From: an uncultured Pseudomonadota bacterium
Lineage (GTDB): Bacteria > Pseudomonadota > Gammaproteobacteria > Burkholderiales > Methylophilaceae
Assembly (NCBI GenBank): GCA_903854305.1
Contig: CAINWC010000040.1
Coordinates: forward strand, 1 to 8,017
Length of the DNA stretch: 8,017 nt
Direction of reading: 5' to 3'
Position 1 is the first letter of the stretch. Every line of letters begins with the position of its first letter. A program made the translations under genes and the position numbers. The notes under the pieces were generated by a model that made no database searches, was not told the DNA's origin, and saw only the letters and a list, made by a program, of their open reading frames with translations. Positions 1-6,995 of the stretch are shown piece after piece.

Positions 1-15
1 CGCCGTAAATGCCAT
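1..15 (-). CDS. 5' end of an unidentified downstream gene (partial, runs off left edge)
   Basis: Five codons are visible on the minus strand, reading Met-Ala-Phe-Thr-Ala, before the window ends. The ATG lies 2 bp beyond the TAA stop of the MFS gene and is preceded by a clear Shine-Dalgarno sequence, which makes it a believable start and suggests co-transcription with the MFS gene. In many betaproteobacteria the gene after this uvrA-divergent MFS gene is ssb, but the five visible residues do not resemble the usual SSB N-terminus (MASVNKV-like). I therefore do not assign it. Confidence 0.55.
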
Positions 16-17
16 TT

Positions 18-1556
18 TTATCCCCTCAACAATTGATACACTTGCGCTTGTAATTGGGCTTCATCCCAATCTTGCGTTTTATCTATTTTCAGTATGATCG
101 TGCGCTCTTGTGGCAACACTACTGCTTCAATCACGCCCACTAGTTTAGCTAGATTACTTTTCAGAACCTCTGCATTTTCAGTGCTAAGTTCAGGACTTGC
201 CTCATCCAAGCTGTACATTTTGGTTTTAACCGCCGGTGGCGATTGCATTGAATATGCCAATATTAGCCATAAAAACATCATTACGCTACAGAAAATAAAT
301 ACGCTGGCAAAGCCTAGTTTATGCGACAAATAGCCACCCAACGCGCCGCCCACAAAAACACCTAGCGACTGCGATGTATTATAGACACCCATCGCAGTAC
401 CTTTTGCCGCAGCAGGCGCCATTTTGCTGATAATAGAAGGTAATGAAGCCTCAAGCACATTGAAAGCAATAAAATACAACGTGAGCGAAGCCACAATACC
501 CCAAAAATGTTCGATTGAGGCAGCGAACATGAGCTGCGCAACCAGCATCATGGCGATTGCACTGACAAATACCAGTTTCATTTTGGCTTGTTTTTCTGCA
601 TAAATAATCGCTGGCACCATCAACACAAATGAGGCTAGTAAAACTGGCAAATAGATATGCCAATGCTGATTTTCATGCAGAGGTGAACCCATAGCTTCGC
701 TTGATTTAAGTATAGCAAAAGGCACCACCACAAACATCGCCATTTGTGCAGCATGCAACGCAAAAATACCAAAATTCAAGCGTAATAACTGTGTATTTTT
801 CAATACATCTTTGAGCTTGGCAGGCGCAGCACTTGCATCAGAATGGTAATGGCTATGAATAGGGTCAGGCACAACAAATTTAACCACAGCAATGGCGGCT
901 AAAGTTAACAATGCCGTCATCACAAATATGCCTGGCACGCCTATCCACTGATTCAGCAATGGACCACCCACTAATGAGACTGCAAAGGCAACGCCAATAG
1001 TGCCACCTATGGTTGCCATCGCTTTGGTGCGATTTTCATCACGCGTCAAGTCTGCCAATAGCGCCGTGACTACCGCAGATACTGCACCTGCACCTTGAAT
1101 CGCACGACCTATGATAATACCTTCAATATTCATGGCTAAGGCTGCCACCATGCTACCGATTGCAAAAATTGTCAGGCCTAGATAGATCATTGGCTTACGG
1201 CCGAATTTGTCAGACGCCATGCCAAAAGGTAATTGAAAAAGCGCTTGCGTGAGGCCATACGCACCCAAAGCAATCCCGATCATCAACGAACTTGGATGTT
1301 CAGGGAACGTTGAAGCATAAATCGCAAAAATCGGCAAAATAGAAAACATGCCGAACATGCGCAAGCCATAAATTGCGGCCAGACTGACTGTTGCACGTAT
1401 TTCAATGGGCGTCATTTTATCTAACACTTCGACGTCTATTGTGGCCATTTCGCCTGACGCCAATATTTCTGACGCAGACTCGGCAAACAGGTCGCGGCTC
1501 TGATTTGATGGTGTGCTTTTTGACTGCTTAGGTATATTGTTATTTGATGCTGACAT
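18..1556 (-). CDS. Major facilitator superfamily transporter with soluble N- and C-terminal extensions
   Basis: This is a 512-residue inner-membrane protein of the major facilitator superfamily, probably a proton-coupled exporter of the drug/sugar-efflux type; the substrate cannot be read from sequence. About twelve hydrophobic segments run from residue 55 to 436. The superfamily motif A is present in the loop after helix 2 (GMASDKFGRK, 112-121), and a second conserved stretch, GRAIQGAGA (150-158), fits helix 4. Residues 1-47 are polar. The likely family-like start is Met48 (MTPIEIRATVSLAAIYGLRM), so the annotated ATG may be too early; neither it nor Met37 or Met48 has a strong ribosome-binding site. 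Residues about 440-512 are soluble; after a linker, 470-512 (GVIEAVV, IILKID, then a helix) resemble a small alpha/beta ferredoxin-like or HMA-like fold without a CxxC metal motif. It is divergent from uvrA and probably co-transcribed with the gene at the left edge. Family call is firm, function open. Confidence 0.9.
   Translation of the reverse strand: MSASNNNIPKQSKSTPSNQSRDLFAESASEILASGEMATIDVEVLDKMTPIEIRATVSLAAIYGLRMFGMFSILPIFAIYASTFPEHPSSLMIGIALGAYGLTQALFQLPFGMASDKFGRKPMIYLGLTIFAIGSMVAALAMNIEGIIIGRAIQGAGAVSAVVTALLADLTRDENRTKAMATIGGTIGVAFAVSLVGGPLLNQWIGVPGIFVMTALLTLAAIAVVKFVVPDPIHSHYHSDASAAPAKLKDVLKNTQLLRLNFGIFALHAAQMAMFVVVPFAILKSSEAMGSPLHENQHWHIYLPVLLASFVLMVPAIIYAEKQAKMKLVFVSAIAMMLVAQLMFAASIEHFWGIVASLTLYFIAFNVLEASLPSIISKMAPAAAKGTAMGVYNTSQSLGVFVGGALGGYLSHKLGFASVFIFCSVMMFLWLILAYSMQSPPAVKTKMYSLDEASPELSTENAEVLKSNLAKLVGVIEAVVLPQERTIILKIDKTQDWDEAQLQAQVYQLLRG
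22..27 (-). promoter_or_regulatory. Shine-Dalgarno sequence for the gene starting at position 15
   Basis: The minus strand reads GAGGGG followed by six bases (ATAAAA) and then ATG. This is the strongest ribosome-binding match in the left half of the window. It lies inside the last codons of the MFS gene, so translation of the two genes is probably coupled. Confidence 0.6.
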
Positions 1557-1639
1557 GAAAAATTTATGAGCTAAATTCGTAAAAGTAGGTATATTAGCAG
1601 GTTGCCCTGAAGTTAACCTAGGTCTTACGTAAAAGCATT
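1557..1639. promoter_or_regulatory. Divergent promoter region between the MFS gene and uvrA
   Basis: These 83 bp must carry the start signals for both divergent genes. Two adjacent 8-bp perfect palindromes lie next to uvrA: ACCTAGGT at 1616-1623 and TTACGTAA at 1625-1632. No CTGT-N8-ACAG LexA-type box is visible. For uvrA the only box resembling a -10 is TATATT at 1590-1595, with no good -35 partner, so its promoter is unresolved. There is no clear Shine-Dalgarno sequence before the uvrA ATG. Confidence 0.6.
1588..1616 (-). promoter_or_regulatory. Candidate sigma-70 promoter for the MFS gene
   Basis: On the minus strand a -35-like TTAACT (plus 1611-1616) and a -10-like TATACC (plus 1588-1593) are separated by exactly 17 bp. 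Each matches its consensus at 4 of 6 positions. Transcription would start near 1581, giving a leader of about 25 nt before the ATG at 1556. The match is modest and made by eye. Confidence 0.35.
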
Positions 1640-4456
1640 ATGGAATTCATCAAAATACGCGGTGCACGTACGCACAATTTAAAAAACATATCACTGGATA
1701 TTCCACGGAATCAGCTCGTTGTGATTACCGGTTTATCTGGTTCAGGTAAGTCATCACTTGCTTTTGATACGCTGTATGCAGAAGGCCAGCGACGTTATGT
1801 TGAATCGCTATCGGCCTATGCTCGACAGTTTTTAGCGCGTATGGATAAGCCTGATGTTGATTTGATTGAGGGTTTGTCACCTGCGATTTCTATTGAGCAA
1901 AAGTCGACTTCGCATAATCCGCGTTCAACCGTGGGCACGGTAACAGAAATTCATGATTATTTACGCTTGCTATACGCTCGTGCTGGTGATCCGGAATGCC
2001 CAGAACATGGCACTAAGCTAGAAGCGCAAACCGTTAGCCAAATGGTTGACCATGTTTTAGCATTGCCTGAAGACACCAAGCTGATGATATTGGCGCCCGT
2101 GGTAAGCAATCGCAAAGGTGAACAGCTCGACTTATTTGAAGAGTTAAAAGCGCAAGGCTTTGTGCGCTTGCGTATCGATGGCAAGATTTATGAAGTAGAT
2201 GCCTTGCCGCAACTGGCTAAAACGACCAAGCATAGTGTTGATGTCGTCATTGATCGTATTAAAGTTAAGCAAGATATGAAGCAGCGTATTGCCGAATCGT
2301 TTGAAACGGCTTTGCGTTTAGCAGAAGGGAAAGCCATTGCAGTTGAGATGGATACTGACAAAGAACATGTATTTTCTGCCAAGTTTTCATGCCCGGAATG
2401 TGACTACTCACTAGCGGAACTAGAGCCGCGCCTATTCTCCTTCAATAATCCGATGGGCGCTTGCCCTGTGTGTGACGGTTTAGGCAACATTAACTTTTTT
2501 GACCCTAAACGTGTGGTGGCTTTTCCACATTTATCACTAGCTGCTGGCGCGATTAAAGGCTGGGATAGACGCAACCAGTTTTACTTTCAAATGCTCAGCA
2601 GTTTAGCTGCTCACTACAATTTTAATTTAGATACGCCGTTTGAACAATTAGCCGAGCACATTCAGAAAATATTACTCAACGGCAGCGGTAAAGAAGAAAT
2701 ACCGTTTAAATATTTGAATGAGCGTGGTGTTTTCTTTCAAAAAATCCACTCATTTGAAGGTATTTTAATCAATTTAAAACGCCGTTATCACGAAACCGAT
2801 TCACAAACCGTGCGTGAAGAACTGGCTAAATATTTGAACTCACAAAGCTGCCCGGATTGTGTAGGCACGCGCTTACGCAAAGAAGCACGTCACGTTAAAG
2901 TGGGTAATAAAAATATCCACGAAGTTTGCCAAGTGCCACTTAAAGTCGCGCTTAATTTCTTTGATACGCTGGAATTAACCGGCGCTAAACTTGCCATTGC
3001 CGACAAAATTGTTAAAGAAATTAGCAACCGCCTTAAATTTTTAACCAATGTGGGTTTAGAGTATTTATCGCTTTCGCGCTCAGCAGAAACGCTGTCTGGC
3101 GGCGAGGCGCAGCGTATTCGTCTAGCCAGTCAAATTGGCAGCGGTTTAACTGGTGTGATGTATGTGCTGGACGAGCCATCTATCGGCTTGCATCAACGCG
3201 ACAATGACCGTTTGTTAGAAACTCTCAAACGCCTGCGCGACATTGGCAACAGCGTGATTGTAGTTGAGCATGACCAAGATGCCATTATGGCGGCTGATTA
3301 TGTGATTGATATTGGCCCTGGCGCAGGTGAACATGGCGGGCATATCGTTGCAGAAGGTACCCCAAAAGAAGTACAAGCCAACCCAAACTCACTGACTGGT
3401 GATTATTTAAGTGGCAAAAAACAAATCATTTACAACAAAAAACGCACGCCGCCAGACCCCGCGCGTTGGCTTAAATTAAGCAATACCACTGGCAATAATT
3501 TAAAAGATGTCACGCTTAAACTACCTGTAGGTTTGTTAAGCTGCATCACAGGCGTTTCTGGCAGTGGTAAATCCACGTTGATTAACGACACGCTGTACCG
3601 CGTCGTTTCACAGCATTTATATGGCAGCAGCACTGAGCCAGCAGCCTTCGGTGAGATTGACGGCTTAGCATTTTTTGACAAAGTGGTCGATGTTGACCAA
3701 AGCCCAATTGGCCGCACACCGCGTTCTAATCCAGCCACTTACACTGGTTTATTTACGCCGATTCGTGATTTATTTGCTGGCGTACCAGAAAGCCGCGTGC
3801 GTGGCTACGGACCTGGCCGATATTCTTTCAACGTAAAAGGTGGTCGCTGCGAAGCTTGCCAAGGCGATGGCGTATTACGTGTTGAAATGCACTTTTTACC
3901 TGATGTATACGTGCCATGCGACGTGTGTAAAGGCCACCGTTACAATCGCGAAACTTTAGAGATTCAGTTTAAAGGTAAAAATATCCGTGAAGTATTAGAA
4001 ATGACGGTAGAACAAGCGCATACGTTCTTTAGTGCACAACCTGTGATTGCACGTAAACTTAAAACGCTGTTAGATGTTGGCTTAGGCTATATCACGCTTG
4101 GCCAAAGCGCCACCACGCTCTCGGGCGGCGAGGCGCAACGTGTCAAATTAGCGCTAGAGTTAAGTAAACGCGACACAGGTCGCACACTTTATATTTTGGA
4201 TGAGCCAACCACCGGCTTGCACTTTGCTGACATTCAATTATTGCTCGATGTAATACATCGCTTACGTGACGCTGGCAACACCATTGTCATTATTGAACAT
4301 AATTTAGACGTAATTAAAACTGCCGATTGGATTGTAGATATGGGCCCGGAAGGTGGTGATGGTGGTGGGATGATTATTGCCGAAGGCACGCCAGAACAAG
4401 TCGCGCTGAGCACTGAAAGTTATACCGCAAAGTATCTAAAAGCGATGCTGCTATAA
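1640..4456 (+). CDS. uvrA: UvrABC excinuclease subunit A (DNA damage recognition ATPase)
   Basis: UvrA dimers find helix-distorting lesions and load UvrB in nucleotide excision repair in the cytoplasm. The 938 residues match the usual length of about 940. All hallmarks are intact. The first ATPase has Walker [10 protein letters not shown] (31-39), signature LSGGEAQR (485-492) and Walker B ending in Asp511-Glu512. The second has Walker [10 protein letters not shown] (638-646), signature LSGGEAQR (827-834) and Asp854-Glu855. The first zinc module has CxxC pairs at Cys251/254 and Cys275/278; the second at Cys737/740 and Cys760/763. The start is supported by the family-typical N-terminus ([17 protein letters not shown]), despite no clear ribosome-binding site. 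The gene is divergent from the MFS transporter, and no LexA-type box is visible upstream, so SOS control is not supported by the window. A DUF2798-type gene follows after 24 bp. Confidence 0.98.
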   Translation: MEFIKIRGARTHNLKNISLDIPRNQLVVITGLSGSGKSSLAFDTLYAEGQRRYVESLSAYARQFLARMDKPDVDLIEGLSPAISIEQKSTSHNPRSTVGTVTEIHDYLRLLYARAGDPECPEHGTKLEAQTVSQMVDHVLALPEDTKLMILAPVVSNRKGEQLDLFEELKAQGFVRLRIDGKIYEVDALPQLAKTTKHSVDVVIDRIKVKQDMKQRIAESFETALRLAEGKAIAVEMDTDKEHVFSAKFSCPECDYSLAELEPRLFSFNNPMGACPVCDGLGNINFFDPKRVVAFPHLSLAAGAIKGWDRRNQFYFQMLSSLAAHYNFNLDTPFEQLAEHIQKILLNGSGKEEIPFKYLNERGVFFQKIHSFEGILINLKRRYHETDSQTVREELAKYLNSQSCPDCVGTRLRKEARHVKVGNKNIHEVCQVPLKVALNFFDTLELTGAKLAIADKIVKEISNRLKFLTNVGLEYLSLSRSAETLSGGEAQRIRLASQIGSGLTGVMYVLDEPSIGLHQRDNDRLLETLKRLRDIGNSVIVVEHDQDAIMAADYVIDIGPGAGEHGGHIVAEGTPKEVQANPNSLTGDYLSGKKQIIYNKKRTPPDPARWLKLSNTTGNNLKDVTLKLPVGLLSCITGVSGSGKSTLINDTLYRVVSQHLYGSSTEPAAFGEIDGLAFFDKVVDVDQSPIGRTPRSNPATYTGLFTPIRDLFAGVPESRVRGYGPGRYSFNVKGGRCEACQGDGVLRVEMHFLPDVYVPCDVCKGHRYNRETLEIQFKGKNIREVLEMTVEQAHTFFSAQPVIARKLKTLLDVGLGYITLGQSATTLSGGEAQRVKLALELSKRDTGRTLYILDEPTTGLHFADIQLLLDVIHRLRDAGNTIVIIEHNLDVIKTADWIVDMGPEGGDGGGMIIAEGTPEQVALSTESYTAKYLKAMLL

Positions 4457-4480
4457 ATAGAGGCTGCTGAGAATTACGAA

Positions 4481-4705
4481 ATGAAAATTTCAAAAAAATA
4501 TAGCAGCGTACTATTTGCTTTTTTAATGTCATTATTAATGGCATTACTGATGTCTGGCGTACTTACGGCAGTGTTTGCAGGCTTCAGTCATGCGTTTTTT
4601 GCGCACTGGTTAAACGGCTTTATTCATGCCTGGCCGATTGCTTTTCCAGCAGTGCTCATCATCGCGCCTATCGTTAGAAGAATGGTTGCGGCTTTAACTG
4701 ATTAG
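4481..4705 (+). CDS. Small two-helix membrane protein, DUF2798 family
   Basis: This 74-residue protein has a basic N-terminus (MKISKKYSS) and two hydrophobic helices, about residues 9-33 and 48-66, ending in a basic RR segment. The pattern of a helix rich in Met/Leu/Ser (FLMSLLMALLMSGVLTAVF), a HWLNGFIHAWPIAFPAVLIIAP block and a terminal RRMV is what I recognise as the DUF2798 family of small proteins of unknown function, and the length is normal for it. It begins 24 bp after uvrA on the same strand with only a weak purine-rich ribosome-binding stretch (TGAGAA), so it may be expressed by read-through from uvrA. No functional link to repair is implied. It ends 7 bp from the convergent mtgA stop. 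Confidence 0.8.
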   Translation: MKISKKYSSVLFAFLMSLLMALLMSGVLTAVFAGFSHAFFAHWLNGFIHAWPIAFPAVLIIAPIVRRMVAALTD

Positions 4706-4707
4706 GT

Positions 4708-4726
4708 AGGTGCTACTTAGGCACTT
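4708..4726. terminator. Weak hairpin at the convergent gene ends (possible bidirectional terminator)
   Basis: AGGTGC (4708-4713) can pair with GCACTT (4721-4726), with one G-U pair, around a 7-nt loop, between the DUF2798 gene and the mtgA stop and into the last mtgA codons. The stem is only 6 bp and no T-run follows on either strand. The position between convergent genes is its main support. Confidence 0.2.
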
Positions 4727-5450
4727 CTGCCGAGCCCATACGCGCTTGTATAGTGGCGATGCGCCTATTTAAATAGCTGGTAGATTTGTGTGCATCATAA
4801 AAGCGCGGGTTAGGGATCATCGCCGCTAATTTTGCCGCTTGGCCACTACTCAAATTAGCGGCACTGATTTTGTAGTAATGTCTTGCCGCAGCCTCTGCGC
4901 CAAATACGCCGTTGCCCCACTCAATAATATTTAAATAAATTTCTAAAATTCGACGCTTGGTCAGCATATTTTCTAACATCACCGTAATCAACGCCTCTTC
5001 ACCTTTGCGCCAAGGCGTGCGTTTGGTTGATAAAAATAGATTTTTAGCGAGCTGCTGACTAATGGTAGAGCCCCCCGCCACGATTTTGCCTTTTTTAAGA
5101 TTTTTCTCGTAGGCTTTTTGTATGCCTTCCCAATCAAAACCTTCGTGATCAATAAACTTGGCATCTTCAGAAGCAATCACAGCACGTTTCAAATTATTTG
5201 AAATTTTAGAATAATCCACCCACTGATACTTAAGCTCCGCATCTGGCGTTTTTTCTTGAATAATACCCAAGCGGTCTTCCATGAAAGCGCTGGTTGATGG
5301 GTTAAATTTTATCCACCAGCAAATATGTAAAAATATCCAAAGTTGGTAGATAAAAAGCGCCATAAAAAACAGCACCAGCCCACGCGTGAAGTAACCACGA
5401 AAATCTAAAGGATTTGCGCCTCGCTTATTATTGAGTAGCCAATTTCTCAT
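4713..5450 (-). CDS. mtgA: Monofunctional biosynthetic peptidoglycan transglycosylase (GT51)
   Basis: MtgA polymerises lipid II into glycan strands on the periplasmic face of the inner membrane without a transpeptidase domain. The 245 residues fit the family (about 240). A cytoplasmic N-terminus is followed by one membrane anchor at about residues 22-47. The GT51 motifs appear in order: EDAKFIDHEG (95-104) with the expected catalytic Glu95; GGSTISQQLAKN (126-137); RKGEE (148-152) with the second expected catalytic Glu152; ILEIYLNIIEWGNGVFGAEA (168-187); and AAMIPNPRFYDA (209-220). No penicillin-binding domain follows, which separates it from bifunctional class A PBPs. It is the last gene of the rhodanese-aroE-mtgA cluster, 16 bp after the aroE stop. 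The aroE-mtgA order is common in betaproteobacteria. The ATG has no good Shine-Dalgarno sequence, so its translation may depend on aroE. Confidence 0.96.
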   Translation of the reverse strand: MRNWLLNNKRGANPLDFRGYFTRGLVLFFMALFIYQLWIFLHICWWIKFNPSTSAFMEDRLGIIQEKTPDAELKYQWVDYSKISNNLKRAVIASEDAKFIDHEGFDWEGIQKAYEKNLKKGKIVAGGSTISQQLAKNLFLSTKRTPWRKGEEALITVMLENMLTKRRILEIYLNIIEWGNGVFGAEAAARHYYKISAANLSSGQAAKLAAMIPNPRFYDAHKSTSYLNRRIATIQARMGSAEVPK

Positions 5451-5466
5451 TGTTTTAAATAGGTGC

Positions 5467-6312
5467 CTAGCTTAATGTGCGGATGAGCTGCATCACGCTT
5501 TGTGTTTCGGGGCGCACGCCGCGCCATAGATAAAACGCCTCAGCAGCTTGCTCTACCAGCATACCCAAGCCATCAGTCACTTGCGCACCACTTACACGGG
5601 CTTGCAGCATAAACGGCGTTTCACGGCCGTACATCATTTCGTAGGCTAAGCACCCTTTAGCAAAAATGCTGTTAGGTATTGGCAAGGCGGTATCAGTGAG
5701 GCCTGTAGACGTACTATTAATCACCAAATCAAATGCCATATCGGCTAACTCGTCAAACGGTTTAGCCATACATACTGCTTTACTTTGGCTAGCGTCAATC
5801 AAACCTGAAACTATTTTTGCAGCCTCTTTAGCCTTAGCGAATGTGCGATTTGATATAACGAGAAGACTAGGATTAGCAGAGACTAATGGTTGCAAAACAC
5901 CAAAAGCCGCGCCACCACTACCGAGCAAAAGCACTTTCTTTTGGTGAATATCAAACTTTAAGTTATGCGCAATATCATTGACTAGCCCAATGCCATCAGT
6001 GTTATCACCGACAATACTGCCATCGGCATTAAAACTAATCGTATTGATGGCACGTGCTTTATCTGCCAGTGGATTCACCACACCATGTTGAGCAACAAAC
6101 TTCAAAGCCTCAAACTTAAATGGCACAGTGACATTGACGCCTTTATAACCTAGTTTAATTAGCTCGTAAATTTTCGCTTCGAAGCTATCCAGAGGCGCCA
6201 ATATTCGCTCATAGCTAATATCTTGCCCTGTAAGTCTAGCAAATTCCTGATGAATTAGCGGCGACTTACTATGTGCGACCGGGTTACCAATCACCGCATA
6301 CTTATCTGTCAT
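5467..6312 (-). CDS. aroE: Shikimate dehydrogenase (NADP-dependent), shikimate pathway
   Basis: AroE reduces 3-dehydroshikimate to shikimate with NADPH on the route to chorismate and aromatic amino acids, in the cytosol. At 281 residues it has normal length. The substrate-binding SKSP motif is at 15-18 and NVTVPFK at 60-66, with Lys66 the expected catalytic lysine. Asn90 and Asp106 (in GDNTDG) are the expected substrate-binding and catalytic partners. The Rossmann half starts with GSGGAAFGV (131-139), then SNRTFAK (154-160), the NRT loop that recognises the NADP phosphate, and NSTSTGL (199-205). The C-terminal DGLGMLVEQAAEAF (247-260) is typical. In the glycine loop, Phe137 stands where many AroE proteins have Arg. 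The start lies only 3 bp after the rhodanese stop and has no clear ribosome-binding site, suggesting translational coupling. These features distinguish it from the AroE-like paralogues YdiB and SDH-L, though sequence alone does not fully exclude them. Confidence 0.96.
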   Translation of the reverse strand: MTDKYAVIGNPVAHSKSPLIHQEFARLTGQDISYERILAPLDSFEAKIYELIKLGYKGVNVTVPFKFEALKFVAQHGVVNPLADKARAINTISFNADGSIVGDNTDGIGLVNDIAHNLKFDIHQKKVLLLGSGGAAFGVLQPLVSANPSLLVISNRTFAKAKEAAKIVSGLIDASQSKAVCMAKPFDELADMAFDLVINSTSTGLTDTALPIPNSIFAKGCLAYEMMYGRETPFMLQARVSGAQVTDGLGMLVEQAAEAFYLWRGVRPETQSVMQLIRTLS

Positions 6313-6315
6313 TGT

Positions 6316-6765
6316 TTAGTTAGTCCAAGGCAAACCGGCATGTTTCCAGCCATTGATCATCGTACGTTGATGTAACGTATTAGTCTCGCCTTCAAAACCT
6401 TCAAGCATATTATAAGCTTGTGTGTACCCCAGCGTTGCAGCAACCGCTGCAGCGCTGTGTGAGCGCCCGCCTGTGCGACACATAAAAATCAGCGTTTGAT
6501 TTTTATCTACTTTTTCAGATAACTGTTTAGCAAATTCTTGATTCGGCACCATACCTGGATAAAATGCCCACTCAATATTTAACGCAGTTGGCACACGGCC
6601 TACAAGACCTAGCTCTGCTTGAGTGCGCACGTCCACCAACAAGGCTTGAGGATTCGCTTGCAGAACTTCAAATGCTTCACGTGGCGTCATTGCACCCGCG
6701 TATGGCAAACCATTTTCTGCGCCACGTTTTTGCGCTAACTGCAAAATTTCATGTTGATCATTCAT
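6316..6765 (-). CDS. Single-domain rhodanese-like protein (putative sulfurtransferase)
   Basis: This 149-residue cytoplasmic protein has one rhodanese domain. Conserved elements are MTPREAFEVLQ (26-36), LLVDVRTQAEL (42-52) and the active-site loop CRTGGRS (96-102) with the sulfur-carrying cysteine at Cys96, followed by the helix SAAAVAATLGY and a C-terminal GWKHAGLPW (139-147). The loop composition supports sulfurtransferase rather than phosphatase activity; acceptor and physiological role are unknown. There is no signal peptide or membrane segment. The start is well supported by AGGGTG five bases upstream. It heads the minus-strand cluster with aroE (3 bp downstream) and mtgA and is divergent from glnA. 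No shared pathway with either is evident, so the grouping may simply be transcriptional. Confidence 0.9.
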   Translation of the reverse strand: MNDQHEILQLAQKRGAENGLPYAGAMTPREAFEVLQANPQALLVDVRTQAELGLVGRVPTALNIEWAFYPGMVPNQEFAKQLSEKVDKNQTLIFMCRTGGRSHSAAAVAATLGYTQAYNMLEGFEGETNTLHQRTMINGWKHAGLPWTN

Positions 6766-6770
6766 ATATT

Positions 6771-6776
6771 CACCCT
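6771..6776 (-). promoter_or_regulatory. Shine-Dalgarno sequence of the rhodanese gene
   Basis: The minus strand reads AGGGTG, then five bases (AATAT), then the ATG. It is the only strong ribosome-binding site in the three-gene minus-strand cluster and fixes the rhodanese start. Confidence 0.65.
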
Positions 6777-6784
6777 ACTCATTA

Positions 6785-6815
6785 GTTTTACGATTGTGAT
6801 TGGCACTTCTATCAA
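6785..6815 (-). promoter_or_regulatory. Tentative sigma-70 promoter of the rhodanese-aroE-mtgA cluster
   Basis: On the minus strand TTGATA (plus 6810-6815) matches the -35 consensus at 5 of 6 positions, but the best -10 partner, TAAAAC (plus 6785-6790), lies 19 bp away and matches at only 4 of 6. The spacing is long, so only the general location is credible. Confidence 0.2.
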
Positions 6816-6870
6816 TCCAATTCAGCATTTTAAACGCATAGGATTAAATCTAGGAAAATTTTAATACGGC

Positions 6871-6899
6871 TTCATCACAGTAAATTACCGCACTATAAA
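6871..6899 (+). promoter_or_regulatory. Candidate sigma-70 promoter of glnA (glnAp1-like), overlapping NtrC site 1
   Basis: TATAAA (6894-6899) matches the -10 consensus at 5 of 6 positions. Exactly 17 bp upstream lies TTCATC (6871-6876), a weak -35 with 3 of 6. An A/T-rich stretch (6855-6865) just upstream could act as an UP element. The -10 box falls in the centre of the upstream NtrC dyad, so bound NtrC would be expected to block it, as at enterobacterial glnAp1. The call rests on spacing and analogy. Confidence 0.35.
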
Positions 6900-6905
6900 A
6901 GTGCA
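6889..6905 (+). promoter_or_regulatory. NtrC-type binding site 1 (upstream)
   Basis: CGCACTATAAAAGTGCA contains a perfect GCACT-N5-AGTGC dyad and fits the GCAC-N7-GTGC core of the enteric NtrC consensus exactly. Its centre at 6897 is about 125 bp upstream of the predicted sigma-54 start site, a normal enhancer distance. Confidence 0.7.
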
Positions 6906-6919
6906 AAAAAAATAGACAA

Positions 6920-6936
6920 TGCACTTATATGGGGCG
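6920..6936 (+). promoter_or_regulatory. NtrC-type binding site 2 (downstream)
   Basis: TGCACTTATATGGGGCG has one perfect half site (TGCAC) and one with a single mismatch in the core (GGGC for GTGC), at the correct N7 spacing. Its centre at 6928 is 31 bp from that of site 1, close to three helical turns, so two dimers would lie on the same DNA face. It is about 94 bp upstream of the predicted start. Confidence 0.6.
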
Positions 6937-6995
6937 TTATATTCATAAGGATTTTAACACTTCAGTAAAAAAGCGCTAGTTTGGTCTTTTCAGCA

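Noticed and set aside
1..15. Assignment of the left-edge gene as ssb from neighbourhood
   Set aside because: The context would fit, but Met-Ala-Phe-Thr-Ala does not look like the usual SSB start, and five residues are too few to decide.
94..333. Open reading frame on the plus strand inside the MFS gene
   Set aside because: It lies antisense to a well-supported coding region, has no family-like composition or ribosome-binding site, and is best explained as a shadow. The same holds for the other antisense or out-of-frame frames inside uvrA, mtgA, aroE, the rhodanese gene and glnA.
4708..5470. AGGTGC next to the stop codons of both mtgA (4708-4713) and aroE (5461-5466)
   Set aside because: A shared 6-mer near two TAG stops is within chance expectation, and there is no further similarity around the two sites.
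6801..6816. A second TGGCAC, suggesting another sigma-54 promoter
   Set aside because: The -24-like hexamer is perfect, but the -12 position reads TCAA without the required GC, so it is not a credible sigma-54 element.
6889..6912. Dyad followed by an A8 run, resembling a terminator read on the opposite strand
   Set aside because: On the minus strand the T-run precedes rather than follows the stem, and the stem is only 5 bp. An NtrC site explains the dyad better.
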